Shown: one piece after another, positions 33,931-42,767 of the stretch
Numbering within the stretch: the first letter of the stretch is position 1
How the letters are laid out: every line of letters begins with the position of its first letter
Assembly (NCBI GenBank): GCA_913060495.1
Contig: CAJXRP010000008.1
Location: 85,751 to 149,750, forward strand
DNA length: 64,000 bases
Source: an uncultured Gammaproteobacteria bacterium
Lineage (GTDB): Bacteria; Pseudomonadota; Gammaproteobacteria; Pseudomonadales; Pseudohongiellaceae
Direction: 5' to 3'
Program-made: the position numbers and the translations under genes
The notes under the pieces: model-generated
Databases searched by the model: none
Told to the model about the DNA's origin: nothing
What the model saw: only the letters and a program-made list of their open reading frames with translations

Positions 33931-34842
33931 TTACGTCGCTAGCCCTTTGTAACGCTTTTGGATAGCCGGCAGTTGGCTCAGCAGCTGCTCGATTGATTCA
34001 TCAAATCCTTCAATATCTCGCAGGCTGTCGAAGCTATGCAAGAAAACTCTAATCCCGAAGACGATTACACCGCTAATAGGAAGTCGGGTGAATGTCTGAC
34101 GCTCGATACGCCAATACACATTGGGACTATCGCTCTTTAATACGCCGGGTGTGGGATGTAGATCGTCACGCCAGAATAGTTCGTTGCCCGATTGTATTGA
34201 CCAGTTGTATCGCAGCAAGACTCGTCCACTTCTCATTCCCCCTAGGAAGCGATTTACTCGTTCACTAAGAACTCTGTCGTAATCCGGGACAGGACCGTGA
34301 ATGGCGTCTACGGTTTGGCCAATTTTCTTTTGTAGATTCCAGTTGCTAGGTGAACAGACGCTGGCAGCTGTCATTACATAGCCGTCTGCTTTTTTCTCCA
34401 GCAGACAGAAATCTTCGGGCACCCAGAGCGATGCCTGCCAGAGTTTTTTATCATCTATTTCCCAGGCGAGCTTCTCCTGACGATGGAGGAGTTGTTTGTC
34501 GACCCGACTATAACCCAGTCTTGGATTTACGCAGAGATGATGCAAGAGAACATCATGAAATTCCTGTTGTGCTGCAACAGACTGTTGGGTGAAGGCATAG
34601 CATTCGTCTATTTTCGACTGGCTAAGTTCAAGCTTGTGTTTGTAGAAAACGGGGAGGTCAATTGCGGGGGATATCCATTCATTTTCTGAACAGTTTTCGA
34701 AACCAAGTTGCAGCACAGATGTCTGCTCTTTATTCGGTAAATATATAGGTGGGTTAGAGCTGTCGAGTTTCATTGTCGTTGTCGCAGGTTTTAAATAAGG
34801 TATGCGAAATATTCTTTTCTCGCAATAAATACCGCTATGCAT
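33931..34842 (-). CDS. DUF3445 / heme-dependent oxidative N-demethylase-like protein
   Basis: A protein of up to 303 residues. The blocks LWVPEDFCLLEKKADGYVMTAASVCSPSNWN, IGQTVDAIHGPVPDY and LRYNWSIQSGNELFW are typical of DUF3445, the family that includes the alpha subunit of heme-dependent oxidative N-demethylase. WRIERQTFTRLP also matches. Such proteins bind heme through a PAS-like fold and oxidise methylamines. ATG 34773 would remove 23 N-terminal residues and is an alternative start; neither site has a strong ribosome site. It is divergent from the nucleotidase gene. Confidence 0.83.
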   Translation of the reverse strand: MHSGIYCEKRIFRIPYLKPATTTMKLDSSNPPIYLPNKEQTSVLQLGFENCSENEWISPAIDLPVFYKHKLELSQSKIDECYAFTQQSVAAQQEFHDVLLHHLCVNPRLGYSRVDKQLLHRQEKLAWEIDDKKLWQASLWVPEDFCLLEKKADGYVMTAASVCSPSNWNLQKKIGQTVDAIHGPVPDYDRVLSERVNRFLGGMRSGRVLLRYNWSIQSGNELFWRDDLHPTPGVLKSDSPNVYWRIERQTFTRLPISGVIVFGIRVFLHSFDSLRDIEGFDESIEQLLSQLPAIQKRYKGLAT

Positions 34843-34883
34843 TTCGAGAGCTCATGGCAAAAATGCTGTGATAGACTCAATGC

Positions 34884-36341
34884 ATGCGTTTATTCAAGTA
34901 TTTATTGCTCAGCCTCCTCATCTTACAAGGCTGCAGTGCGCAACTTCATTCATCCTCGGAGGAGTTCGAGGGGCGAGCGGGTGTTCGTGAATTGACTGTG
35001 CTCTACAGCAATGATGAGCACGGCTGGATGGAGGGTACAGAGCCCGGTCGCGGGGCAGCAAATCTTTTGGGTTTGTGGCATGAAAAAGAAGGATACAGCG
35101 AAGACGGATCCTTTCTCTTGCTGAGCGGAGGTGATCATTGGACCGGTCCAGCGATCTCAACCTGGTTCGAGGGAGAGGGCATGGTGGAAGTAATGAATAC
35201 CATGGGTTATGACGCTACTGCCATTGGGAATCATGAATTTGACTTTGGATTGGATAACTTAGAACAGCGTATTGATCAGGCTAACTTTCCTTATTTGGCG
35301 GCAAATATCCAGTGGGCTGCGAGTGAGGCCCTGCCTTCAGAGCTAGGTATTCTTGCTCATACCACAATGCAGGTTAACGATCTGATTGTCGGAATTATCG
35401 GGCTATCGACTACCGATACACCTAACACTACAAACCCAATTAATATTGTTGATCTGTCCTTTCTAGAGTATGAGCCTGTGCTTCGTGAAACCGTGGCTCA
35501 GTTAGAAGCGTCGGACCCAGACCTAATTTTTGTGGTTGCCCATGTTTGCATGGCAGCGCTGCGCCCCCTGGCCGCAGCAGTTGCAGACTTAAATATCGAT
35601 CTGATGGGGGGCGGGCACTGCAACGAGCTGGTGGCCGAAAGAGTGGGTGATACTATTCTTTTGGAAAGTGGCGGGCACTTCCGCAGCTATGCGCGTGCAC
35701 ACTTCGAATACGACCTTGCTAGCAACAGTGTAATTGCTGCCAGTTTCTCGGCGGAACAGAATGAGGGGGGAGATAGCGATGAATCTGTGGCGCAAGTCGT
35801 CGCGAACTGGCGTGCTGAGACCGAGACGGAATTGAGTGCGGTGGTGGGTTTTATGTCTAGGGAGTACTTGGAGAGCGATGATCGATTGCAGCGAGCGGTG
35901 GTAGAGAGTTGGTTGCAGATCGATAGTGCCGCAGACATTGCCATCAACAATCGAAGAGCCTTGCGCGCTCCCTTGTCCCGTGGAGAGCTAACGCTTGCCG
36001 ACGTAGTGGGCTTGCTGCCCTTTGAGAACACGGTGTATGCGGTTGAATTAACTGGTGCTGAAATATTTCAGGTTTTGGGAGAAGGGCAGAGCCCCTTCTT
36101 TGCAGGCCTAGTGCGTACTGAAAACGATTGGCTGCTTGCCAAGACGGGCAGGCTTATCGAAGCGAGTCAGACCTACCGTGTGCTGATAAACAGTTTTATG
36201 TATGAGGGAGGAGCGGGCTATGATGCAATTGCAGAATTCGATACGGCTGGATTTGATACCGAGATTCACTATAGGCAGCCCTTGGTCGATTGGTTGATAG
36301 AACAAGATAGTTCTTCGAGCCAAGCAATTACACTTCCTTAG
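34884..36341 (+). CDS. 5'-nucleotidase/metallophosphoesterase lipoprotein (UshA-like)
   Basis: A 485-residue lipoprotein with lipobox LQGC. The N-terminal metallophosphoesterase domain shows YSNDEHGWM, LSGGDHWTGPAIS, the GNHEFDFGLDNL motif, VVAHVCMA and GGGHCNEL. The C-terminal 5'-nucleotidase domain has INNRRALRAPLSRGELTLADVVGLLPFENTVYAVELTG and MYEGGAGYDAI. It would dephosphorylate nucleotides outside the cytoplasm. The nucleoside transporter gene follows 28 bases downstream, so together they form a nucleotide-salvage unit. Confidence 0.9.
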   Translation: MRLFKYLLLSLLILQGCSAQLHSSSEEFEGRAGVRELTVLYSNDEHGWMEGTEPGRGAANLLGLWHEKEGYSEDGSFLLLSGGDHWTGPAISTWFEGEGMVEVMNTMGYDATAIGNHEFDFGLDNLEQRIDQANFPYLAANIQWAASEALPSELGILAHTTMQVNDLIVGIIGLSTTDTPNTTNPINIVDLSFLEYEPVLRETVAQLEASDPDLIFVVAHVCMAALRPLAAAVADLNIDLMGGGHCNELVAERVGDTILLESGGHFRSYARAHFEYDLASNSVIAASFSAEQNEGGDSDESVAQVVANWRAETETELSAVVGFMSREYLESDDRLQRAVVESWLQIDSAADIAINNRRALRAPLSRGELTLADVVGLLPFENTVYAVELTGAEIFQVLGEGQSPFFAGLVRTENDWLLAKTGRLIEASQTYRVLINSFMYEGGAGYDAIAEFDTAGFDTEIHYRQPLVDWLIEQDSSSSQAITLP

Positions 36342-36369
36342 AATAGCTACGTAAAGAGCCCGATTGCCC

Positions 36370-37635
36370 ATGGATTTGTTATTCGTTATACAGGCCTTAT
36401 TTGGCATTGCAGTCTTCGTTGCAATCGCTATCGTTCTAAGTGAGAAGCGTACGCTGCCAAGTTGGCGACTGTTAGTAGCAGGTTTGGGTCTGCAATTCCT
36501 GTTTGCCTTCGCTGTATTTAATTTCAGTTTCCTGCAACAAGTTCTAAGCTTGATAAACAACGGTGTGAACGCCGTGGTCAAAGCGACCGAGAGCGGCACT
36601 CTGTTTATTTTTGGCTATCTCGGTGGCGACCCACTCAACGTAGACTATCCGTTTGCTATCGATGAGCCCGGCGCCACACTGATATTGGCGTTTCGAATTC
36701 TTCCCCTGATACTTATGTTCACTGTTCTCTCGGCGATCCTCTGGCATTACCGTATTTTGCCTTTTATCATCAAGGGCTTCTCATTGATTCTGCGTAAGAG
36801 TTTGAAGGTGAGTGGCGCGGTCGGGCTGAGTAGTGCTGCCAATATCTTTATCGGCATGGTCGAATCCCCTGCGCTGATCCGTCCTTACATTGCAGTGCTC
36901 ACGCGCAGCGAGCTTTTTGTTGTCATGTCTTGCGGGATGGCGACCATTGCCGGTTCGGTCATGGTGTTCTATTCGATAATTCTGCAAGGTACTTTGGACG
37001 ACCCTCTAGGACATATCATAACGGCTTCGGTCATTAGTGCACCGGCGGCGATAATGATCGCGCTGATCATGGTGCCGGAAAGTGGCGTAGCGGCTAGCGA
37101 GGAAGTGGAGCTGGGGGTTGAGTATCAGAGTCTGATGGATGCGATAACCAAAGGGACCTACGATGGTGTGCGCCTAATGGTGAGTGTGGGAGCGATGCTA
37201 TTGGTGTTGGTTGCACTGGTAGCCTTGCTCAATAGTTTGTTCTCACTAATTCCATTCCCTGGTGATGACCCGCTTACCCTGCAAAGATTGTTCGGCTATG
37301 TGTTCGCGCCTCTAACCTGGTTAATGGGCATTCCGTGGTCCGAGGCGCAGCTTGCAGGTGCGCTTATGGGGACGAAGACGGCCTTGAATGAGTTGTTAGC
37401 ATTTCTGGCTCTCGCGGAATTACCGCCCGGTAGTCTGTCGGAAAAATCGACAGTCATTCTCACTTATGCGCTGTGTGGCTTTGCTAACTTCGGCAGCTTG
37501 GGCATCATGATTGCTGGATTAACCGGTATGTGTCCTGAGCGAGCTACTGAAATAGTCGAGCTCGCGCCTAGATCGCTGATCTCTGGAACACTCGCTACCT
37601 GTATGACCGGAGCCATCGCTGGGCTTTTAAGTTAA
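36370..37635 (+). CDS. nupC: NupC-type concentrative nucleoside transporter
   Basis: A 421-residue carrier. Recognised blocks: ALFGIAVFVAIAIVLSEKR at the N-terminus, FIFGYLGGDP, AFRILPLILMFTVLSAILWHYRILP, then the substrate-site region SAANIFIGMVESPALIRPYIAVLTRSELF and GTKTALNELLAFLAL, and the C-terminal LTYALCGFANFGSLGIMIAGL. These match the CNT family, which imports nucleosides with H+ or Na+. ATG 36370 is preferred over the in-frame TTG 36364. It acts with the upstream 5'-nucleotidase. Confidence 0.93.
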   Translation: MDLLFVIQALFGIAVFVAIAIVLSEKRTLPSWRLLVAGLGLQFLFAFAVFNFSFLQQVLSLINNGVNAVVKATESGTLFIFGYLGGDPLNVDYPFAIDEPGATLILAFRILPLILMFTVLSAILWHYRILPFIIKGFSLILRKSLKVSGAVGLSSAANIFIGMVESPALIRPYIAVLTRSELFVVMSCGMATIAGSVMVFYSIILQGTLDDPLGHIITASVISAPAAIMIALIMVPESGVAASEEVELGVEYQSLMDAITKGTYDGVRLMVSVGAMLLVLVALVALLNSLFSLIPFPGDDPLTLQRLFGYVFAPLTWLMGIPWSEAQLAGALMGTKTALNELLAFLALAELPPGSLSEKSTVILTYALCGFANFGSLGIMIAGLTGMCPERATEIVELAPRSLISGTLATCMTGAIAGLLS

Positions 37636-37695
37636 CCATTATTTCCACTGCTGGGTGTAAGCATCCGTCGAAAATCTAAGAAAGGACTATTAATC

Positions 37696-38775
37696 ATGAC
37701 AATCAATCGTCGTCAGTTTTTGAAGAGAAGTGTCATCGCTGGAATGGCCGCCAGTAGCTATCCTCTATCTTCGCTCGGTGCTGAGAATGCAGCCGTCAGG
37801 CCTGCGCCAATGATGCCTGCGCCACACTATGTTGCGTCTAACGGCATCAACATGGCTGTGTATGAGAAGGGCGAGGGACCAGCGGTGTTGTTCTGTCATG
37901 GCTGGCCTGAACTGGCTTTCAGTTGGCGTGATCAGATCGATGCGGTTGCCGCTGCAGGTTATCGTGCTATCGCACCAGATCAGCGCGGTTTCGGATTGAC
38001 TGGCGGGCCCGACGATCCATTGCAATACGATATGCAGATCTTCTGTGATGATCTGGTTGGGCTGCTGGATGCCAAGGATATCGACAAGGCAGTGTTCTGT
38101 GGTCACGATTGGGGTGGTGCGGTAGTTTGGTCAATGGCTAGACTGTACCCAGATCGCTGTAATGGAATTATTGGTCTAAATACTGGGGCGGGGAGACCTG
38201 CAGGATTGCCGCCGGTCGAGAATAGCGTTCCTTCAACTATAGTCATGACGCCAAACTACTATTTCGCAACTTTTCAGCAGCCAGGGCGCGCCGAGCCTAT
38301 ATTGGAGAATGATGTTCGACATACCTTTGATTTTATTCTCAGTCGCGGCGGCATCTGGAATCAGGAAGCCTTCGCACAAATGCCCGAAGATTCTGCAGAA
38401 CGACAGATGGATTTTCTCAAGTTGATTCAGCGTGAAGACCCGCCGGGCGAACCATTCATGTCGGAACAGGTCATGCAGTACTTCACCGAAACCTACGAGG
38501 CGACTGGGTTTACCAAGGGACTGAATTGGTATCGCGCGGCTGGAAGGATGGGGCCAATAATGGCTAATGCGGCGCCAAGAATCGAAGTGCCGAGTCTTTA
38601 TATAGGCGCCGAGAATGATGTGATCTTGCCTCCGTCATCCGCAGATGGCATGGAAGACTTCATCACCGACCTTGAGAAGCACACTGTCATGGATAGCGGT
38701 CACTGGACACAGCAAGAGAAGCCTGAAGAAGTAAATCGAGTGATCGTCGACTGGCTAAATCGTAAGATTGCCTAA
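37696..38775 (+). CDS. Alpha/beta hydrolase, epoxide-hydrolase-like, Tat-exported
   Basis: A 359-residue enzyme with a twin-arginine signal (INRRQFLKRSVIAGM). The catalytic core shows the HGWPELAFSWRDQI oxyanion-hole motif, the nucleophile elbow GHDWGGAV with Asp as nucleophile, and DSGHWTQQEKPEEV with the catalytic His. Asp instead of Ser points to epoxide hydrolase or haloalkane-dehalogenase chemistry; HGWPE favours epoxide hydrolase. AAGAAAGGA precedes the ATG. Confidence 0.9.
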   Translation: MTINRRQFLKRSVIAGMAASSYPLSSLGAENAAVRPAPMMPAPHYVASNGINMAVYEKGEGPAVLFCHGWPELAFSWRDQIDAVAAAGYRAIAPDQRGFGLTGGPDDPLQYDMQIFCDDLVGLLDAKDIDKAVFCGHDWGGAVVWSMARLYPDRCNGIIGLNTGAGRPAGLPPVENSVPSTIVMTPNYYFATFQQPGRAEPILENDVRHTFDFILSRGGIWNQEAFAQMPEDSAERQMDFLKLIQREDPPGEPFMSEQVMQYFTETYEATGFTKGLNWYRAAGRMGPIMANAAPRIEVPSLYIGAENDVILPPSSADGMEDFITDLEKHTVMDSGHWTQQEKPEEVNRVIVDWLNRKIA

Positions 38776-38808
38776 TTCGTCTTAGTTGGCTTCTCTAGCT
38801 AGGAATCG

Positions 38809-40500
38809 CTACTGCCTCGCACTCTGGGAGGCATCGCGAATTCCTTTGAATTCGTTGCCATCAAGCCAGTTGGGAAAGCCAGTCTCACGGCTGAGTTTAT
38901 TGGCAACATCGAAATACAGCAGTATGTCTTGTGCGGCGCCTTCTAAGTTCCAGTTCGGATCGTATTCGTCTGAAGGTGCGTGGTAGCGATTCTCGTTGTA
39001 GTCCTGCGCCTGCTGCGCTCCCCACTCCTTGCCAAACTCAACGCTATCTTCACCGGACTCAGCATAGAGTGCAGGTACGCCAGCCTTGGCAAAATTAAAA
39101 TGGTCTGAACGATAGTAATAGCCACGCTCGGGATTGGGTTCTTCTACTAGATGACGACCCTGAGCAGTCGCCGCCAGTTCGAGATAGCCTTCCAGTTCGC
39201 TGCTGCCATTTCCCACCACCACGATGTCATGCATCGGGCCGTAAGTATTGAGCACGTCGATGTTGATATTTGCGACGGTAGTCTCAAGTGGAAATACTGG
39301 ATGCTCGGCGTACCAGCGCGAACCTAATAGACCAGATTCTTCGGCTGTGACTACTAGGAAGACGATGCTGCGAGGGGCTGGTCCTGCATCCGCATGCATT
39401 TTCGCCATGGCGAGTAATGCGGCTGTGCCGGTAGCATTGTCAGCAGCGCCATTATAGATATTGTCGCCTGGCAGTTCTGGATTGACACCAAGATGATCCC
39501 AGTGAGCCGTGTAGATAATTGTCTCCATCGGTCTCTCGGTGCCAGGGATCATAGCGATCACGTTCTGCGATTGGGATGTGCGTACAGAATTTTGAATAGT
39601 CACCGAAGCGGTAACATCCCCAAGAGGAACGGCAGTGAAGTCAGGTTGCGCGGCCCTGTCCTTGAGTGCTTGATAGTCTAGACCGGCGCCTGCAAATAGC
39701 GCCTCGGCAGACTCTAAAGTTAGCCAGCCTTCGATATCGTTCTTGTCACTGTTGAGGTTGTCTGCCTGCAATCCAATCTGCGGTCCTGACCAGCTGCCGC
39801 TCACGACCTCCCAGCCGTATCCCGCCGGGCCAGTTTCATGCACGATCAGGGCTCCAGCGGCGCCTTGTCTGGCGGCCTCTTCATATTTGTAGGTCCAGCG
39901 GCCGTAGTAGGTCATCGCATTGCCATTGAAGACTTCTGGATCTTGAGTAGCGTAGCCCGGATCGTTCACGAGAATGACTACGGTCTTGCCCGTAACGTCG
40001 ATACCCGCGTAGTCGTTCCAATTTCTTTCCGGCGCTACTACGCCGTAGCCTACGAAAACGAGCTCGCTGTCGGCAATAGAAGTAGTTGGGATTTGTTGTT
40101 GGCTGCCCACGATCATTTGGGTAGCGTATTCCAGTTCAGCGTTATAGTTGCTGCCGCTGAAGGTGAGCACTGCATCGCTGGCTGTAGTAATTTCAGTTAC
40201 AGAAACACTCTGGAAATAGGATTCGCCATTGCCGGGGCCAATGCCTAGCGCCTCGAATTCAGCTTGTAGGTAATTAATGGTTTTCTCTTCACCTGGTGTA
40301 GCGGGTGCGCGTCCTTCGAATTCGTCTGAAGCTAACACTGCGATGTGTTCGTGCAGCATAGCTTCGATCTCTGCCGTTGCAGATGCTATCTCGGCTAATG
40401 GCTGGGCCTGCTCTTCGACTATTTGGGTCGGCTCTGGGCTGCAGCTAATGAGTAATGCGCTGCTGAATAGGAACAAGCTAAGTAGTTTAAGTGGCTTCAT
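38809..40500 (-). CDS. M28-family zinc peptidase lipoprotein
   Basis: A 563-residue lipoprotein (lipobox LISC). An inserted PA domain (about residues 140-250) precedes the M28 peptidase core. Zinc ligands and catalytic residues are visible: YTAHWDHLGV, GAADNATGTAALL, VTAEESGLLGSRWYA and YRSDHFNFAKAGVPAL, together with NINIDVLN. It should be an aminopeptidase acting on peptides outside the cytoplasm. EFEGRAPATPGEE near the start is typical. Placement beside nucleotide-salvage genes fits a scavenging lifestyle. Confidence 0.92.
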   Translation of the reverse strand: MKPLKLLSLFLFSSALLISCSPEPTQIVEEQAQPLAEIASATAEIEAMLHEHIAVLASDEFEGRAPATPGEEKTINYLQAEFEALGIGPGNGESYFQSVSVTEITTASDAVLTFSGSNYNAELEYATQMIVGSQQQIPTTSIADSELVFVGYGVVAPERNWNDYAGIDVTGKTVVILVNDPGYATQDPEVFNGNAMTYYGRWTYKYEEAARQGAAGALIVHETGPAGYGWEVVSGSWSGPQIGLQADNLNSDKNDIEGWLTLESAEALFAGAGLDYQALKDRAAQPDFTAVPLGDVTASVTIQNSVRTSQSQNVIAMIPGTERPMETIIYTAHWDHLGVNPELPGDNIYNGAADNATGTAALLAMAKMHADAGPAPRSIVFLVVTAEESGLLGSRWYAEHPVFPLETTVANINIDVLNTYGPMHDIVVVGNGSSELEGYLELAATAQGRHLVEEPNPERGYYYRSDHFNFAKAGVPALYAESGEDSVEFGKEWGAQQAQDYNENRYHAPSDEYDPNWNLEGAAQDILLYFDVANKLSRETGFPNWLDGNEFKGIRDASQSARQ

Positions 40501-40701
40501 TATCGTCTCGACTAGATTGGCAGAAATGAGGAGCGCAGAATAACGGGATTGACCCCGCTGCGTCTATAGTACTCGCTCGGACATAGGCTGTTCTGACTTC
40601 TTCGCCGCCAGCAGGTCTAGAAGAACCGAAGGTCATAGATTCTTAACTAGTATTCGAATTCCGAGAACCCAAGGCGTCGACCTTTGCGGTTTGAGGCTGG
40701 C

Positions 40702-40926
40702 TTAATTGCTGGCAATAAATTCGAAACGTTGCAGTACCTTGCCGTCACGCTCTATAGATTCGAAGAACATGTCTAAGGGTCTAACCCAGAGTCCGCGTTC
40801 TCCATAAAGGGCACGGTACAGGACCATTGGTTCCTGGGTTTCGCTGTGATGAACCAGTTCAACCACCTCATATTCATTGCCTTTGAAGTGGCGATACCTG
40901 CCTTTTTTAAATGTAGTTTCGTTCAT
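40702..40926 (-). CDS. DUF1653 small protein
   Basis: A 74-residue cytoplasmic protein that fits DUF1653 well: GRYRHFKGNEYEVV, HSETQEPMVLYRALYGERGLWVRPLDMFFE. Family function is unknown. Its start overlaps the stop of the Spy-like gene by four bases (ATGA), so it is translationally coupled as the last gene of the EF-hand/sigma operon. Confidence 0.92.
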   Translation of the reverse strand: MNETTFKKGRYRHFKGNEYEVVELVHHSETQEPMVLYRALYGERGLWVRPLDMFFESIERDGKVLQRFEFIASN

Positions 40927-41474
40927 TGGTTTGCATCTGTTGGTTGGGGTGAAGGAGGAGGTCGTTGACCATCTGGGCCACGGTCCCTCCTGAATCCTGA
41001 TCCGCCGTCTCTGCCTCTGAAGCCGTCGCGGCCGTCTCTTGGTCCTCGGCGTTTTATAAATTCTAGCGCAGACACTCTTTCCTCTTCCGTAAGTAGTTGG
41101 AGGATCTCACTGGTCTGTTCATGAGACAGCGCCTGATAGCGGATATTGGCTTCCCGTAATGAAGCAAATGCGGTATTAAGGACATTGCTATCAAATGGTT
41201 GAGCCGACATCAGTTCGTTCACTTGTCGTTGCGCGCTCATCATCTCCCGTCGTATCGGATCAATTTCCGCGAAGCTTTCGCGCAGCTTCGGCTCTAGTTC
41301 GCTTCTGCGCGACTCCTCGAGGTCGCGCACGACCCAGCCCACATTGGGTGGGAGTGGTCTGCCCGAGCGTTCGCCTTGAAAGTTTGCGACACGAAAGGCT
41401 ATGCCTCCGACGAAAAACAAATTAATCGATATGGAAACTAATAGGCCTACAAGTAGAATTTTATTTTTAGTCAT
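40923..41474 (-). CDS. Spy/CpxP-like periplasmic heavy-metal-sensor family protein
   Basis: A 183-residue membrane-anchored protein with an N-terminal transmembrane segment (ILLVGLLVSISINLFFVGGIAF). A helical region follows with LREANIRYQALSHEQTSEILQLLTEEERVSALEFIKRR, matching the LTxxQ-like ends of Spy/CpxP/CnrX proteins. The tail is Gly/Arg/Pro-rich (GFRGRDGGSGFRRDRGPDG). Such proteins sense or chaperone in the periplasm under metal or envelope stress. Its ATG lies two bases after the upstream gene's stop. Confidence 0.82.
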   Translation of the reverse strand: MTKNKILLVGLLVSISINLFFVGGIAFRVANFQGERSGRPLPPNVGWVVRDLEESRRSELEPKLRESFAEIDPIRREMMSAQRQVNELMSAQPFDSNVLNTAFASLREANIRYQALSHEQTSEILQLLTEEERVSALEFIKRRGPRDGRDGFRGRDGGSGFRRDRGPDGQRPPPSPQPTDANQ

Positions 41475-41476
41475 GA

Positions 41477-41926
41477 CTAGAAACGGGTCTCTGTGTAGTC
41501 AGTTAAAGATAACATCGCGAGTTCATCATCCCAGTATTGAAAACCGTCGTCATCGATGCCAATACCAAAACTAAAGTAATTGCCAAGTACGATTCCAAAG
41601 ACTAGAGGGATGCAGGCAGCTATGGCTGGCCGCCAAACTTGTTTGCCAAAATCTTCATTCGGTAGCAGCCAGTTCATGGCTTTTTCAAACAAGCTACGGT
41701 TGCGTTCCGGCAGCGGCTGATTTAGTACGCGAGTTTCCAAGCCCGGAAAAATTGGTGTTTCTATCTGCGCCAGTAGCTTATCGACTTGCGATTGCTGATT
41801 CAGTAATGCCTTCGCTTCAATACTATTAGCGACGTAGGTCTCGCACTCGGCGCGCAAGCTCTCAGGCCAGCGTGCAGGCTCAGAGCCATAGAGGTCAACG
41901 ATTCGCGTAAATTCTTCTAGATTCAT
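41477..41926 (-). CDS. Small single-span protein, candidate anti-sigma factor
   Basis: From ATG 41926, preceded by AGGAAC, it encodes 149 residues. An upstream ATG at 41947 would add seven residues. The start NLEEFTRIVDLYGSEPARWPESLRAECETYV resembles a recurring short cytoplasmic domain found beside ECF sigma genes. A single transmembrane segment lies near residue 110 (IAACIPLVFGIVLGNYF), followed by a short periplasmic tail. There is no zinc HxxxCxxC motif, so it would be a non-ZAS anti-sigma factor. The role rests on position right after the sigma gene. Confidence 0.6.
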   Translation of the reverse strand: MNLEEFTRIVDLYGSEPARWPESLRAECETYVANSIEAKALLNQQSQVDKLLAQIETPIFPGLETRVLNQPLPERNRSLFEKAMNWLLPNEDFGKQVWRPAIAACIPLVFGIVLGNYFSFGIGIDDDGFQYWDDELAMLSLTDYTETRF

Positions 41927-41963
41927 CGCAGTTCCTGTTTCGTCCATTCTTTGTATATTCCAG

Positions 41964-42767
41964 CTAACTGCTGCTGGTTAATTTTTTGCGTAAGCTGCGT
42001 TTGGCTCTAGCGATGGCTGATTCCAATGCCTTAACAGAGATATTCATAATAGCAGCAGCCTCTTTATTCGAGAAACCCTGGTAGTGACACAGACTCAACG
42101 CACTGCGTTGATTCTCTGGTAGAGCGCTTATAGCTTCGCTCAATAATTTTACAGCATCGCTCGATTCACTAAATGACCCTTTCTGTTCCAATAGTGAGTC
42201 GCCCGCTTCGTCATCGAAGGTGTCTTGTGTTTGCATTCTTCCATGCTTGCGCAAGTAATCTATGCAGAGGTTGTGTGTTATGCGATGCAGCCAAGTAGTT
42301 AGTTTTGACTTTTCTGAACTGAATTTCTCCGCATTAGTCCATAACCTTAGAAATACTTCCTGCGTAATATCTTCCGTATCTTTCTGGTTTCCCAGAAGTC
42401 TATACGCGTAATGACTAATCGATTTTAGATGCTGTTTGACGAGGATCTGATAAGAAGATCTGTCGCCCATACAAACTGCTTGCATCAACTCTTCGTCAGT
42501 TGTTTCGCTGTTGCTTGGTTCGCTAGAAGTAGACAATGTTTCGTTTATACTCTGTGGCTCAGTCTCTGCAGGGATGTTTGATCCTGCATCGTCATACACT
42601 CTATCGTACGATTTGTTGATTCGAGCAGTGCCTATTGCTGCCTTGCTCGAATCGACTTGTCTAGCTATTGAGCGTATTCCTCCTGATATGCTATTTACGA
42701 ACCGCCTTCCTTGGCTACCCTTCTCTTTGGAGTTAGGCTCGGGGCGGTCTATCGCCTCGAGGTCCAT
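41964..42767 (-). CDS. ECF-type RNA polymerase sigma-70 factor with N-terminal extension
   Basis: A 267-residue protein. Region 2 spans about residues 95-170, with YRLLGNQKDTEDITQEVFLRLW and TTWLHRITHNLCIDYLRKH. Region 4 spans about 210-262, with LPENQRSALSLCHYQGFSNKEAAAIMNIS. The first 90 residues are a Ser/Glu/Thr-rich extension not usual for ECF sigma factors. AGAGG sits just before ATG 42767, so the long start is supported; it overlaps the EF-hand gene by 35 bases. A TTG in the segment ETLSTSS could give a short form. The next gene may encode its anti-sigma factor. Confidence 0.9.
   Translation of the reverse strand: MDLEAIDRPEPNSKEKGSQGRRFVNSISGGIRSIARQVDSSKAAIGTARINKSYDRVYDDAGSNIPAETEPQSINETLSTSSEPSNSETTDEELMQAVCMGDRSSYQILVKQHLKSISHYAYRLLGNQKDTEDITQEVFLRLWTNAEKFSSEKSKLTTWLHRITHNLCIDYLRKHGRMQTQDTFDDEAGDSLLEQKGSFSESSDAVKLLSEAISALPENQRSALSLCHYQGFSNKEAAAIMNISVKALESAIARAKRSLRKKLTSSS

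Noticed and set aside
36108..36599. Minus-strand 163-residue frame over the nucleotidase/NupC junction
   Set aside because: It overlaps two well-supported genes on the other strand and has basic, Cys-scattered composition.
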